In this document: positions 1 to 8,149 of the stretch, piece by piece
How positions within the stretch are numbered: the first letter of the stretch is position 1
How the letters are laid out: each line of letters begins with the position of its first letter
Assembly (NCBI GenBank): GCA_029287455.1
Contig: JARFRB010000077.1
Span: forward strand, 1-49,830
Origin: Pelagibius litoralis
GTDB lineage: Bacteria > Pseudomonadota > Alphaproteobacteria > Kiloniellales > DSM-21159
Length of the DNA: 49,830 bases
Reading direction: 5' to 3'
Made by a program: the position numbers and the translations under genes
The notes under the pieces: model-generated
The model's database searches: none
What the model saw: only the letters and a program-made list of their open reading frames with translations
Told to the model about the DNA's origin: nothing

Positions 1-257
1 CGCAGCAGCACCGGGCGCTGAAACACCATGGCTTGACGGCGCCCCGGATCCGGCGCGTGCCAGACCACCTCCCCGGCGCTGGGCGCCACAAGGCCGTGGG
101 CGATGCGCATCAACAGCGACTTGCCCGCCCCGTTCGGCCCCAGGATCACGGTCTTGGGCCCGGCTTCGAGCCGCAGGCTCACGCCGTCCAGCAAGCGCCG
201 CCCGCCGGCCTGGAAGGCGATGTCCTTCAGCAGCATGGGCAGGATCATGCCGCTCAT
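1..257 (-). CDS. tupC: Tungstate-type ABC transporter ATP-binding protein, 5' part only
   Basis: The first 85 codons of an ABC ATPase run off the left edge of the window. Walker A (GPNGAGKS) is at residues 40-47 and the Q-loop (MVFQRP) around 77-82; the signature and Walker B lie outside. The ATG at 257 overlaps the stop of the upstream permease gene as ATGA, so the two are translationally coupled. As the permease is clearly of the TupB type, this should be TupC, the cytoplasmic ATPase that powers tungstate (possibly molybdate) uptake. The ATPase family is seen directly; substrate is inferred from the partner. Confidence 0.85.
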   Translation of the reverse strand, partial: MSGMILPMLLKDIAFQAGGRRLLDGVSLRLEAGPKTVILGPNGAGKSLLMRIAHGLVAPSAGEVVWHAPDPGRRQAMVFQRPVLL

Positions 258-973
258 GCCGCCGCCTCTTGCGCCGCCGGCGCGCGGGTCGCGTCGCGAA
301 TCAGGAAGGCCAGGCCATTGACCGCGAGTGCCAGAAGCATCAGCACGATGCCCAAGCCCAGGGCCAAGGGCAGATCGCCCTTGCTGGTCTCCAGCGCGAT
401 CGCCGTGGTCATGACGCGGGTAACGTGGTCGATGTTGCCGCCGACGATCATCACCGCACCCACCTCGGCGCTGGCCCGGCCGAAGCCCGCAAGCATCACC
501 GTGACCAGGGCGAAGCGGCCGTCCCACAGCAAGGTCGGGATTGCCCGCGCCCGGCTGGAGCCGAGGGAGGACAACTGCTCGCCATACTCCCCCCAAAGGT
601 CCTCCACCACCTGGCGGGTCAAGGCCGCGACGATCGGGGTGATCAAGACCACCTGAGCGATCACCATGGCCGTCGGCGTAAAGAGCAGCCCGAGCGCCCC
701 AAATGGCCCGGAGCGGGACAAGGCAAGATAGACCAGCAGCCCGACCACCACTGGCGGCAAACCCATGAGCGCGCTCAAGAGCACACCCGCCGCGCGCTGG
801 CCGGGAAAGCGCAGCAGAGCCACCGCCGCCCCCAGGGGCAAGCCAAGCGCACCCGCGATCGTCACCGCCAGCAAGCTGATCCTCAGCGAACGCAAGACGA
901 TCTCGACCAGGTCGGGGTCGAAGGTGACAATCATTGTAAAGGCAGCTTCGAAAGCCGCCGTGAAGTCCTGCAT
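254..973 (-). CDS. tupB: Tungstate ABC transporter permease TupB
   Basis: 239-residue inner-membrane permease with about five hydrophobic segments. The cytoplasmic loop with GRASAEVGAVMIVGGNID and the following HVTRVMTTAIALETSKGDL are the landmarks of the TupB/WtpB oxyanion permeases, distinct from ModB. It imports tungstate, the metal for tungsten-dependent formate dehydrogenases. The ATG at 973 is the first in frame; the stop overlaps tupC. No tupA binding-protein gene lies upstream: the next gene is divergent fdhD, so TupA must be beyond the left edge or elsewhere. The shared 186-bp gap with fdhD probably carries both promoters. Confidence 0.9.
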   Translation of the reverse strand: MQDFTAAFEAAFTMIVTFDPDLVEIVLRSLRISLLAVTIAGALGLPLGAAVALLRFPGQRAAGVLLSALMGLPPVVVGLLVYLALSRSGPFGALGLLFTPTAMVIAQVVLITPIVAALTRQVVEDLWGEYGEQLSSLGSSRARAIPTLLWDGRFALVTVMLAGFGRASAEVGAVMIVGGNIDHVTRVMTTAIALETSKGDLPLALGLGIVLMLLALAVNGLAFLIRDATRAPAAQEAAA

Positions 974-1159
974 CGGCGTTCCAGGAACCAGGGGCTACCT
1001 CAATCCTGCGAATTCATGCATTTTTCTGTTCTTTCTACAAGATACCGCGACTTTTCCGAGATGCTGCAGGGTGCCCTCGGGCCGTTGACTTGCCGCGCGC
1101 GCCCGGGCACCCCATAGTCCGTTCCAGGCGGAACGGTCGAATCGGGAAAGTCGGGAAGC

Positions 1160-2113
1160 ATGGACGAAAAAGTCGCGACAGCGGCAGCGGCGCGGGAGGT
1201 TCGCAAGGGGCGCGCAAAGCTGCCGGAGGCGGCGCTTGAGGAGTTCCTGCTGCGCCCCGACCCGGACGACCCCCGCCTCACCCGGCGCGTCGAGGGAGTG
1301 GACGAAAGCGGGGCCGCGGTGGAGACCGCCGTGGTGACCGAGCGCCCGCTGACCCTGTTCCTGAATGGCCAGGAGATCGTCACGATGATGACGATCGGGG
1401 ATTACCCGGACTTCCTGGCCGTCGGTTATCTGCTCAATCAGAACATGCTGCGCGCCGACGACGAGATCACCGGCATCGACTACGACGACGAGCTGGAAGT
1501 CGTGGTGGTGCGTACCAAGCGCCAAACCGACTACGAGGAAAAGCTCAAGAAGAAGACCCGGACCTCGGGCTGCGCGCAAGGCACGGTGTTCGGCGATTTG
1601 ATGGAGAAATTCGAGGACATCAAGCTGTCGAAGTCCGCGCGGCTCAAAACCTCCTGGCTGGCATCGCTCACCCGCAAGATCAACGGCGCGCCCAGCCTAT
1701 ATCTCTCGGCCGGTGCGATCCATGGCTGCGCGCTCTGCCAAGGGGACCGTCCGCTGCTCTACATGGAAGACGTTGGCCGGCACAACGCGGTGGACAAGAT
1801 CGCCGGCTATATGTTCCTGGAAGGCATCGCGCCGGACGACAAGATTTTCTACACCACCGGGCGTTTGACCTCGGAGATGGTGATCAAGACCGTGCAGATG
1901 GGGATTCCGATTCTGGTTTCGCGCTCCGGCTTCACCGCCTGGGGTGTGGAGCTGGCGCGCGAGGCTGACCTCACCCTGATCGGCCGGGCGAAGGGGCGGC
2001 GCTTCCTCGCTCTTGCGGGGCAGCACCGGATCGAGTTCGACACGGCGAGCGGAGAGGATTTCGGCGACGATCACCCCCGCCACCAACGCAAGAGCAGCCA
2101 AGGACCGGACTAG
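1160..2113 (+). CDS. fdhD: Formate dehydrogenase accessory sulfurtransferase FdhD
   Basis: 317 residues. FdhD receives sulfur from a cysteine desulfurase and delivers it to the Mo/W-bisMGD cofactor so that formate dehydrogenase becomes active. The conserved EDVGRHNAVDK block is at about 203-213, followed by TTGRLTSEMV and SRSGFTAWGVELAREADLTLIGRAKG-type C-terminal signature. A single Cys (C138, TSGCAQG) sits where many FdhD proteins have CGxCG, and a separate CxxC (C190/C193, GCALC) lies just before the VGRHN block. Charged N-terminal extension of about 50 residues. Divergent from tupBC and followed by mobA, a consistent Mo/W-enzyme maturation context. Confidence 0.93.
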   Translation: MDEKVATAAAAREVRKGRAKLPEAALEEFLLRPDPDDPRLTRRVEGVDESGAAVETAVVTERPLTLFLNGQEIVTMMTIGDYPDFLAVGYLLNQNMLRADDEITGIDYDDELEVVVVRTKRQTDYEEKLKKKTRTSGCAQGTVFGDLMEKFEDIKLSKSARLKTSWLASLTRKINGAPSLYLSAGAIHGCALCQGDRPLLYMEDVGRHNAVDKIAGYMFLEGIAPDDKIFYTTGRLTSEMVIKTVQMGIPILVSRSGFTAWGVELAREADLTLIGRAKGRRFLALAGQHRIEFDTASGEDFGDDHPRHQRKSSQGPD

Positions 2114-2231
2114 CCCCAGAACCTTGATCTGGACCGGGTCCCGGACTGTGGGCTGGACCCATAAACCAGCCAATGCGGAAATTGAAAGATCCCGCGCCCA
2201 TCACCACTTCAAGGGCGGGAGGATAGATGAA

Positions 2232-2855
2232 ATGCGTCACAAGGTTTGCGGCGTCCTGCTCGCCGGCGGGCAATCTCAACGCATGGGCGGGGGGGACAAG
2301 TGCCTGCGCCAGCTCGGGGGCAAGACGATTCTGGATCACGTGATCGCGCGGGCCAAGCCCCAGGTGAATTGTCTGGTGCTAAACGCCAATGGCGATCCGG
2401 CGCGTTTCGCGGGCTTCGGGCTGCCCAGCGTGGGCGACAGCGTGCACGGTTTCGCCGGCCCCTTGGCCGGAGTGCTCGCGGGCATGGAGTGGGCCGCCAA
2501 GCACGCGAGCGTCTGCGATCTGGTCGCCACCTTCGCCACCGATGCCCCCTTCCTGCCCCTTGATCTGGTGGCGCGGCTTGAGGACGGCATGATCGCCGAT
2601 GGCGCGGACATCTCTCGCGCCGCTTCGGGTGGCCGGGCCCATCCGGTCTTCGCGCTTTGGCCTGTCTCTCTGCGCGAGGAACTGCGCGAGGCCATGCTCG
2701 CCGACGAGGTGCGCAAGGTCGATGTCTTCACCGACCGCTTCAAGCTCACCACGGTGGATTGGCCGGCCGAGCCCGTCGATCCGTTCTTCAACACGAACCG
2801 CCCGGAAGATCTGGCCGAAGCCGAGACCCTGCTCGCCGAACACGCCGCCGGGTAG
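2232..2855 (+). CDS. mobA: Molybdenum cofactor guanylyltransferase MobA
   Basis: 207 residues, usual family length. MobA transfers GMP from GTP to molybdopterin to make the MGD cofactor that bacterial formate dehydrogenases and DMSO-reductase-family enzymes need. The nucleotide-binding signature LAGGQSQRMGGGDK is at residues 10-23; FFNTNRPEDL near the C-terminus is also typical. I start at the ATG at 2232, which has GGGCGGGAGG about 6-10 bases upstream and puts the glycine motif in its normal place; the frame stays open further upstream but without family similarity. It follows fdhD by 118 bases, probably in one transcript. Confidence 0.92.
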   Translation: MRHKVCGVLLAGGQSQRMGGGDKCLRQLGGKTILDHVIARAKPQVNCLVLNANGDPARFAGFGLPSVGDSVHGFAGPLAGVLAGMEWAAKHASVCDLVATFATDAPFLPLDLVARLEDGMIADGADISRAASGGRAHPVFALWPVSLREELREAMLADEVRKVDVFTDRFKLTTVDWPAEPVDPFFNTNRPEDLAEAETLLAEHAAG

Positions 2856-2910
2856 CCGCCGCCTCCTTTTTCGTCATTGCGAGCCCAACGCTGCCGAAAA
2901 GGAACGCGCG

Positions 2911-2934
2911 GCCGGCTGATGGGCTTCAGCCGGC
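2911..2934. terminator. Hairpin between convergent mobA and pirin genes
   Basis: A perfect 9-bp stem (GCCGGCTGA/TCAGCCGGC) with a 6-base loop lies between two convergent genes. There is no T-run on the plus side; on the minus side it is followed by CGCGCGTTCCTTTT. It may end both transcripts, but as an intrinsic terminator it is weak. Confidence 0.4.
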
Positions 2935-2947
2935 GGCGCTTGCCGCT

Positions 2948-3664
2948 TTAAGCAGGCACGTCGGCGATCAGGATTTCGGCGTCTTCGGTCGCCGTGACCG
3001 TGACCGAGTCCACATCGCGAATGGCAACGCCGTCGCGCGCCGACGCCTTCACCGCTTCCGCCGAACCGTTCGCCACGTCCACCGCACCGGTGGCGGCCAC
3101 AAGATAAGCATGGCGGCCGGAACCAAGGCTATGCGTCACGCTTTGGCCGGCTTTTAGGGTCGCGGCCAGGATCGCGGCATCTTGATGGATCGGCGCGGCA
3201 TCCGTGTCGCCGGGGCGGCCGGACGCAAGCACAACCAGTTCGCCTGCTCTTTCCTCCTTGGGGAAACTGCGAGCTTCCCAGCCCGGATCGATGCCCGGTT
3301 GGGCGGTTTCGATCCAGATCTGGAAGATCTCGGTATCCTCGCTCTCGTGGTTCATCTCTTCGTGGACGATGCCGTTGCCCGCCCACATGACTTGCACGTC
3401 CCCGGCTTCCGTTCGGCCGGCGTTGCCTTGGTTGTCGCGATGGCTGATGGCGCCCTTGCGGACGTAGGTGATGATCTCCATGTCGCGATGCCCATGGGGG
3501 GCGAAGCCGGTGCCGGCGTCGATGATGTCGTCGTTCCAGACCCTGAGCTTGCCCCAGCTTTGGCGCTTTGGATCGAAGTAGTTGCCGAAGCTGAAATGGT
3601 GGCGGGCATTCAGCCAGTCGTTGCGGAACGCGCCCAAACTGTCGAAAGGCCTCAACTCGATCAT
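2948..3664 (-). CDS. Pirin family protein (YhhW-like bicupin)
   Basis: 238 residues, two cupin domains. The metal-binding residues of pirins are all visible in the first cupin: H57 and H59 (PHGHRDME), H101 and E103 (IVHEEMN). YhhW-type pirins show quercetin 2,3-dioxygenase activity in vitro, but their cellular role is uncertain. It probably acts in the cytoplasm; no signal peptide is visible. The gene is transcribed divergently from a LysR regulator, a frequent arrangement in proteobacteria, which suggests that the regulator controls it. The start at 3664 (MIELRPFDS) is standard. Confidence 0.9.
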   Translation of the reverse strand: MIELRPFDSLGAFRNDWLNARHHFSFGNYFDPKRQSWGKLRVWNDDIIDAGTGFAPHGHRDMEIITYVRKGAISHRDNQGNAGRTEAGDVQVMWAGNGIVHEEMNHESEDTEIFQIWIETAQPGIDPGWEARSFPKEERAGELVVLASGRPGDTDAAPIHQDAAILAATLKAGQSVTHSLGSGRHAYLVAATGAVDVANGSAEAVKASARDGVAIRDVDSVTVTATEDAEILIADVPA

Positions 3665-3794
3665 CTCATGCTCTCCTTGTTGCAGGGCCCTGCCACAGGC
3701 CCATTGCCTCTTCCTGGCATGCTAAATGGTGCATAGGTCTCCAGATGATAATATGATCCACGAGAACCTCATTGTTTCCAGGGGGAAACAGCCA

Positions 3795-4712
3795 TTGCAT
3801 CTGGATCAGCTTCCCGCCATGGCGATCTTCGTGCGGGTCGTCGAGCTCGGCGGCTTCACGGCGGCGGCGGAGGACCTTGGCCTCTCAAAATCTCAGGTTT
3901 CCAAGCAGATCACACGGCTGGAGGATCGTCTGGGGACCCGCCTGCTCAACCGAACGACCCGGCGCCTCAGCTTGACCGAGGCGGGAACGGTGTTCTTCGA
4001 GCGATGCCAGGAGGTCGTCTCGGCGGCCGAGGCGGCCGACAGCGCTGTCTCCCATCTCGCGGAAGCACCCCGCGGCGTTCTCAGGGTCAACGCGCCGGTG
4101 TCTTTCGGGAACCTGCACGTGACGCCGGCGCTGCACGAGTTCATGACGCGCTGCCCGGACTTGCGGATCGAGCTGTCGCTCAACGACCGCCGCGTGGACC
4201 TGGTGGAGGAGGGGTATGACGTCGGGATCCGGATCGGCAAGCTGCACGACTCTAGCCTGGTTGCGCGTCTGCTTGCCCGGAACAAGCGCATTTTGGTCGC
4301 CGCACCGAGTTATCTTGCCCACCACGGCGCGCCCGCCAGCCTCGAGGACCTGAGGGATCACTCGTGCTTGATCTATGCCTACCAGGAAAGCGGACAGGTT
4401 TGGGCCATGACCGGCCCCGACGGCGAGCGCAAGGTCAAGGTGGACGGCCGCTTGCGTACCAACAACGGCGACGCCATCGCGGTCGCGGCCGGAAGCGGGC
4501 TAGGGATCGCGTTCCTGCCTGACTTCATCGTGCAGACGTGGCTCGACTCTGGGCGATTGGTGCGGGTTCTGCCGGACTGGGCCGACGGCGAGGACAGCCC
4601 GATCCATGCAATTTTCCCCGCCAGCCGCAATCTGTCGCCCAAGGTGCGGGTCTTCGTCGACTTTCTAGTGGAGCGCTTTCGCGGCCTCGACAGCGGCTCT
4701 CCACAATCCTAA
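3795..4712 (+). CDS. LysR-family transcriptional regulator, TTG start preferred
   Basis: DNA-binding regulator with N-terminal winged HTH (FTAAAEDLGLSKSQVSKQI, LLNRTTRRLSLTEAG) and a C-terminal periplasmic-binding-like effector domain; 305 residues from the start chosen. In-frame ATGs at 3726 and 3753 have no ribosome binding site and would add an atypical leader. The TTG at 3795 has AGGGGG nine bases upstream and gives MHLDQLPAMAIFVRVVE, the normal beginning of this family, so I prefer it. The related CrgA/DmlR-like subgroup usually controls a divergent target, here the pirin gene. Confidence 0.88.
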   Translation: MHLDQLPAMAIFVRVVELGGFTAAAEDLGLSKSQVSKQITRLEDRLGTRLLNRTTRRLSLTEAGTVFFERCQEVVSAAEAADSAVSHLAEAPRGVLRVNAPVSFGNLHVTPALHEFMTRCPDLRIELSLNDRRVDLVEEGYDVGIRIGKLHDSSLVARLLARNKRILVAAPSYLAHHGAPASLEDLRDHSCLIYAYQESGQVWAMTGPDGERKVKVDGRLRTNNGDAIAVAAGSGLGIAFLPDFIVQTWLDSGRLVRVLPDWADGEDSPIHAIFPASRNLSPKVRVFVDFLVERFRGLDSGSPQS

Positions 4713-4917
4713 ACCGAGCGAATCCGCTTGGCGCGAGCGGGAGTCTCGTGATACCCCAGAGCAGAAACCGCTTTGGGTAGCGTCAAAATGTCGATTGTGC
4801 TGCGCAGGTTACGACGACGAAGCTCCCGCGCGCTGAGCGCGTGAGGACGCCGCTGTCCGCCAAGGCGACCGCCAGCGTCCATCGTTCTTTTCTTTTTCGT
4901 TTCCGGTGGACAAACCC

Positions 4918-5478
4918 ATGACCCAAGAGTTCGCGCCCTCCCGGGTGTCCCAGGCCAGCGTGCCGATCCCCTTCGAGATTCATCCTGAAAGCTCCGAGGA
5001 GCAGGCGCTTATAGAGCCCTTGCTCGACCGCGCCTTCGGGCCGGATCGCCGCGCGCGGACCGTTTACCGCCTTCGGGATCGGCCTCCGGCGGAGGGCTTG
5101 AGTTACGTCGCCCGTCACGCGGATGGGCGCTTGCTGGCCAATATCCGTTATTGGCCGGTCATGATCGGCAAAACCCCAGCCATCTTGCTCGGGCCGCTCG
5201 CGGTGGAGCCGTCGATACAAGGCCGTGGCGTCGGCAAGGCTTTGGTTGCCCACAGTCTTGGGGAAGCCATCCGCCGCGGACATCGGATCTGCATCGTGGT
5301 GGGTGAGCCGGACTACTACGCCGCCTTTGGTTTCCGCCCGGCTTCGGAGTTCGGCTTGATCCTGCCGGGGCCGGTCGATCCGCACCGGTTTCAGGCGCGG
5401 GAGCTCGTTTCTGGCGCCCTCAAGGGCGTGAGTGGCTTGATCTCGCCGGCGCCGGTCGGAACGCCGGGCCAAGCATAA
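4918..5478 (+). CDS. GNAT family N-acetyltransferase
   Basis: 186 residues. The acetyl-CoA-binding motif A is clear (LGPLAVEPSIQGRGVGKAL, about residues 91-109), followed by the YYAAFGFRPASEFGL segment of the YhbS-like COG3153 group. These enzymes acetylate small molecules or proteins; the substrate is unknown. I chose ATG 4918, with GGTGG nine bases upstream, over GTG 4906. It is a single gene convergent with tspO. The 200 bases before it hold no gene that I can see. Confidence 0.85.
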   Translation: MTQEFAPSRVSQASVPIPFEIHPESSEEQALIEPLLDRAFGPDRRARTVYRLRDRPPAEGLSYVARHADGRLLANIRYWPVMIGKTPAILLGPLAVEPSIQGRGVGKALVAHSLGEAIRRGHRICIVVGEPDYYAAFGFRPASEFGLILPGPVDPHRFQARELVSGALKGVSGLISPAPVGTPGQA

Positions 5479-5499
5479 GCCCTATCACCGCGAGGGCTT
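5477..5499. terminator. Weak terminator hairpin after GNAT gene
   Basis: AAGCCCT/AGGGCTT 7-bp stem with a 9-base loop begins inside the stop codon of the acetyltransferase gene and is followed by CGGCTT rather than a T-run. It separates two convergent genes. Candidate only. Confidence 0.3.
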
Positions 5500-5554
5500 C
5501 GGCTTGAGATGAGGGGTAGGCGAGGCGAGCGGGCGAGCGGGCAGGGGATGGGCT

Positions 5555-6064
5555 TCAGTTCATGCGCCAGATTTCAAAGTTCAGCGCCGTGGCGAATCCG
5601 ACCCATAGAAGGTAAGGGATCAACAGCCAGGCCGCGGGGCGCGAGCGCTTGAGGAAGGCGGCGATGGTCAGCGCGATCACCACCATCAGCGCCAAGACGC
5701 AGAGAAGCCCGAGGCCAGGGCTGCGCAGGCCGAAGAATAGAAAGGACCAGGCGAGATTCAAGGCGAGCTGCAGAGCCCAAAAGCCAAAGGCATCGGGTGC
5801 TCTCATGAAGCCACCGGCCGCACGCCAGACCAGCCAGGCGGCGACCGCCATCAGGATGTAGAGAAAGGTCCACGCCACCGGAAAGACCCAGTTTGGCGGG
5901 GTGAACTCCGGTTTCGCCAGGGTGGGGTACCAATCCAATAGAGCTGGCGCGGTAATCGCGCCGCCAAGCTGACCGATCAGCAGGACCACGACGAGGAAGG
6001 CCAACGCGACAAGCACGGATTCGAGACGCGAAGGCGGCGGAACCTGCTCCGGCGGCCTCTCCAT
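5555..6064 (-). CDS. tspO: TspO/MBR family tryptophan-rich sensory protein
   Basis: 169 residues with five hydrophobic segments and the family's aromatic signature (DWYPTLAKPEFTPPNWVF, then AWTFLYILMAVAAWLVW and LNLAWSFLFFG). TspO is a membrane protein that binds porphyrins and, in Rhodobacter, modulates tetrapyrrole-dependent and oxygen-responsive gene expression. The start at 6064 is only three bases downstream of the preceding gene's stop, so it is most likely the last gene of the moxR operon rather than an independent unit. This linkage is unusual. The N-terminus has a short Pro-rich cytoplasmic lead. Confidence 0.92.
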   Translation of the reverse strand: MERPPEQVPPPSRLESVLVALAFLVVVLLIGQLGGAITAPALLDWYPTLAKPEFTPPNWVFPVAWTFLYILMAVAAWLVWRAAGGFMRAPDAFGFWALQLALNLAWSFLFFGLRSPGLGLLCVLALMVVIALTIAAFLKRSRPAAWLLIPYLLWVGFATALNFEIWRMN

Positions 6065-6067
6065 TCC

Positions 6068-8149
6068 CTAGCGGCCTTCCGTGCGCCAGGCGGCCAACAG
6101 GCCGCCGAAGGCAAGCACCAGGGCGAGCAAACCCGGCAGGAGCGGCACTTGATCGATCCCGCGCACGATGAATCCGCCACGCTCGATCACGCCGAGCCAG
6201 GTGTCCCCCGCCCGGTCGCGATCGGGGCGCACCTTGCGCAGATCCGGCAGGGCGGCCTCATGCAGGATGATCTCGCCGCCGCCGCTGGCTTCCGCCAAGG
6301 GCCGCAGGGCCTCGCCGCTCGATCTTGGGTCCTCGAACTCGCGGGAGTTCAGCGGGCCCGCCGCCGCGAGGGCAACTTTCTCACCGTCACTGACCCGGTA
6401 AAGGCCCGGCTGATCCACCGGCACCCGCGCGCTTGCGCGGCCAGCCCCGCCGGCGGTCAGGCTGACGGTCTCGACGGTGCCGTCGGGTTTGGTCAATTCA
6501 AGCTCGGGCAGTTCCTCGGAGAGCGACCGGCGGGTGATTTCCAGGCGCTCCCCGTCCACCACGGCCCGCAGGTCTTCCTCCTCCAGGTCGGGCTCCCGCA
6601 TGAGCCAATGGGCGATACGGCGCACCAGCTCGGCCTGGGGGCCACCGCCCTCGTAGCCGCGCGACCAGAGCCAGATTTGATCGCTGGTCAGCTGCGCGAC
6701 CCGGCCCTCGCCAACCCGGTCCAAAATGAGCAGGGGCCAACTGTCCGAGCCGTCCATCAGGACGGTTCCTTGCTGGGCTTCCGTTTCAATCTGACGGAAC
6801 CAGCGGCCCCATTCGCCGGCGTCGGCGGCGGCCACGCCGTCCGTTCCGAGTTCGGCAGTCACCGGATGACGCTCGCCGGTCTCGGTAACGCTGGGAACGA
6901 AGGGCCGTTCCAGGATCCCGCCGGTGGGTGCTGCGGGAAGTACCCGGCCGAGCGGCGTGCGGTAGAGCGACAAGGGGGTCGCGAAGGTTGGCCCGACCGC
7001 TTCCAGCAGCGCCCCGCCGCTCTCCACGTAGCGGGCGATGTTCTCGAGATAAAGGCTCGGTAGGACGCCCCGCCGGCGATAGCGGTCGAAAATCACCAGA
7101 TCGAACTCGTCGAGCTTCACCTCGAAGAGCTCCCGGGTCGGGAAGGCAATAAGCGAAAGCTCGCGGATCGGCGTGCCGTCCTGCTTTTCCGGCGGCCGCA
7201 GGATGGTGAAGTGCACCAGATCGACCGAGGGGTCGGACTTCAGGATATTGCGCCACGCCCGCTCGCCAGGGTGGGGCTCGCCGGAAACGAGCAAGACCCG
7301 CAGGCGGTCGCGCACGCCGTTGACCACCACCGCCGCACGGTTGTTGTAGAGGCTAAGCTCGCGCTCGCCGGCCTCCGCCTCCACTTCCAGAATCGTCGGG
7401 CCGCGGTGATCAAGCTCGAAGGTAACCTCGTGCGAAACGCCGACCGGCACCCGCAGCAGCTTCTCCTCGCCGCCGTCCTGCCGGATGCGGACTTCGGCCA
7501 CCACCGGCGCGTTCTCGCCTGGCAGATCGTCGACCCTAAGCGTAATGGAAAGCTGGCGCCCCACGATGCCGAAGCTTGGGACCTGCTCCAGGGTCAGGCG
7601 CCGGTCGCCTTCCTCGGGCAGGCCTGTCAGCAAAACATGCAGCGGTGCCTCGACCGCCAGGGACTCGTAAGACTCGGGACCGTCGTGCACTTGGCCGTCC
7701 GTGATCAGGAAGATGCCGCCGACACTCTCTCGCGAGACCTCGCCAAGGGCCTGGCGAAGGCTTTCGAAGAGGCGCGTCCCGCCTTCTTCATGCAGGCGCT
7801 CGCGCCCGGCGTGCAGAACCCGCACTTGCGTATTTGGCAAGGCTTCGAGGCGGGCGGTAAGGTGTGCTAGCGCCGCTTCCCGCTGGGCGGGCCGGGGTTC
7901 GATGTCTTGGCTGCGGCTATCGTCCACCACGACGAAGGCGACATCCTCGATCGGCTCACGCTCTTCCCGCACGGCCGAGGGGTTCGCGAGCGCCATCAGC
8001 AGCGTCGCCGCCGCCAGGCCCCGCCACCAGATTCCCGAGGCGCGCCGGTAAATCCCGAGCGCCAATACAGCCGCCGTGGCCACCGCCAGGGCGGCAATGA
8101 TCCACCATGACAGGAGTGGTGCCCAAGCGACGGCGAGTTGACCGCTCAT
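6068..8149 (-). CDS. Large membrane protein with VWA-type MIDAS and glutamine-amidotransferase-like domain
   Basis: 693 residues. Two N-terminal membrane segments (about 14-34 and 41-57) and one near the C-terminus (about 670-687) bracket a large soluble region. VVVDDSRSQ at 73-81 contains DxSxS (D76, S78, S80), the metal-ion-dependent adhesion motif of von Willebrand A domains. The central part (LLVSGEPHPGERAWRNIL, LVIFDRYRRRG, YVESGGALLEAVG) resembles the class-I glutamine-amidotransferase-like fold of COG5426 proteins. It overlaps the upstream DUF4159 gene as ATGA. Such proteins accompany MoxR/DUF58 pairs in alphaproteobacteria; no biochemical role is established. I infer it forms an envelope complex with its operon partners. 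Confidence 0.8.
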   Translation of the reverse strand: MSGQLAVAWAPLLSWWIIAALAVATAAVLALGIYRRASGIWWRGLAAATLLMALANPSAVREEREPIEDVAFVVVDDSRSQDIEPRPAQREAALAHLTARLEALPNTQVRVLHAGRERLHEEGGTRLFESLRQALGEVSRESVGGIFLITDGQVHDGPESYESLAVEAPLHVLLTGLPEEGDRRLTLEQVPSFGIVGRQLSITLRVDDLPGENAPVVAEVRIRQDGGEEKLLRVPVGVSHEVTFELDHRGPTILEVEAEAGERELSLYNNRAAVVVNGVRDRLRVLLVSGEPHPGERAWRNILKSDPSVDLVHFTILRPPEKQDGTPIRELSLIAFPTRELFEVKLDEFDLVIFDRYRRRGVLPSLYLENIARYVESGGALLEAVGPTFATPLSLYRTPLGRVLPAAPTGGILERPFVPSVTETGERHPVTAELGTDGVAAADAGEWGRWFRQIETEAQQGTVLMDGSDSWPLLILDRVGEGRVAQLTSDQIWLWSRGYEGGGPQAELVRRIAHWLMREPDLEEEDLRAVVDGERLEITRRSLSEELPELELTKPDGTVETVSLTAGGAGRASARVPVDQPGLYRVSDGEKVALAAAGPLNSREFEDPRSSGEALRPLAEASGGGEIILHEAALPDLRKVRPDRDRAGDTWLGVIERGGFIVRGIDQVPLLPGLLALVLAFGGLLAAWRTEGR

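Noticed and set aside
974-1159. Sigma-70 promoter TTGACT ... CATAGT before fdhD
   Set aside because: The spacer is 22 bases, too long for a normal promoter.
2870-2884. CGTCATTGCGAGC-like motif reminiscent of REP-type repeats
   Set aside because: Only one short copy is visible; no flanking partner or second copy in the window.
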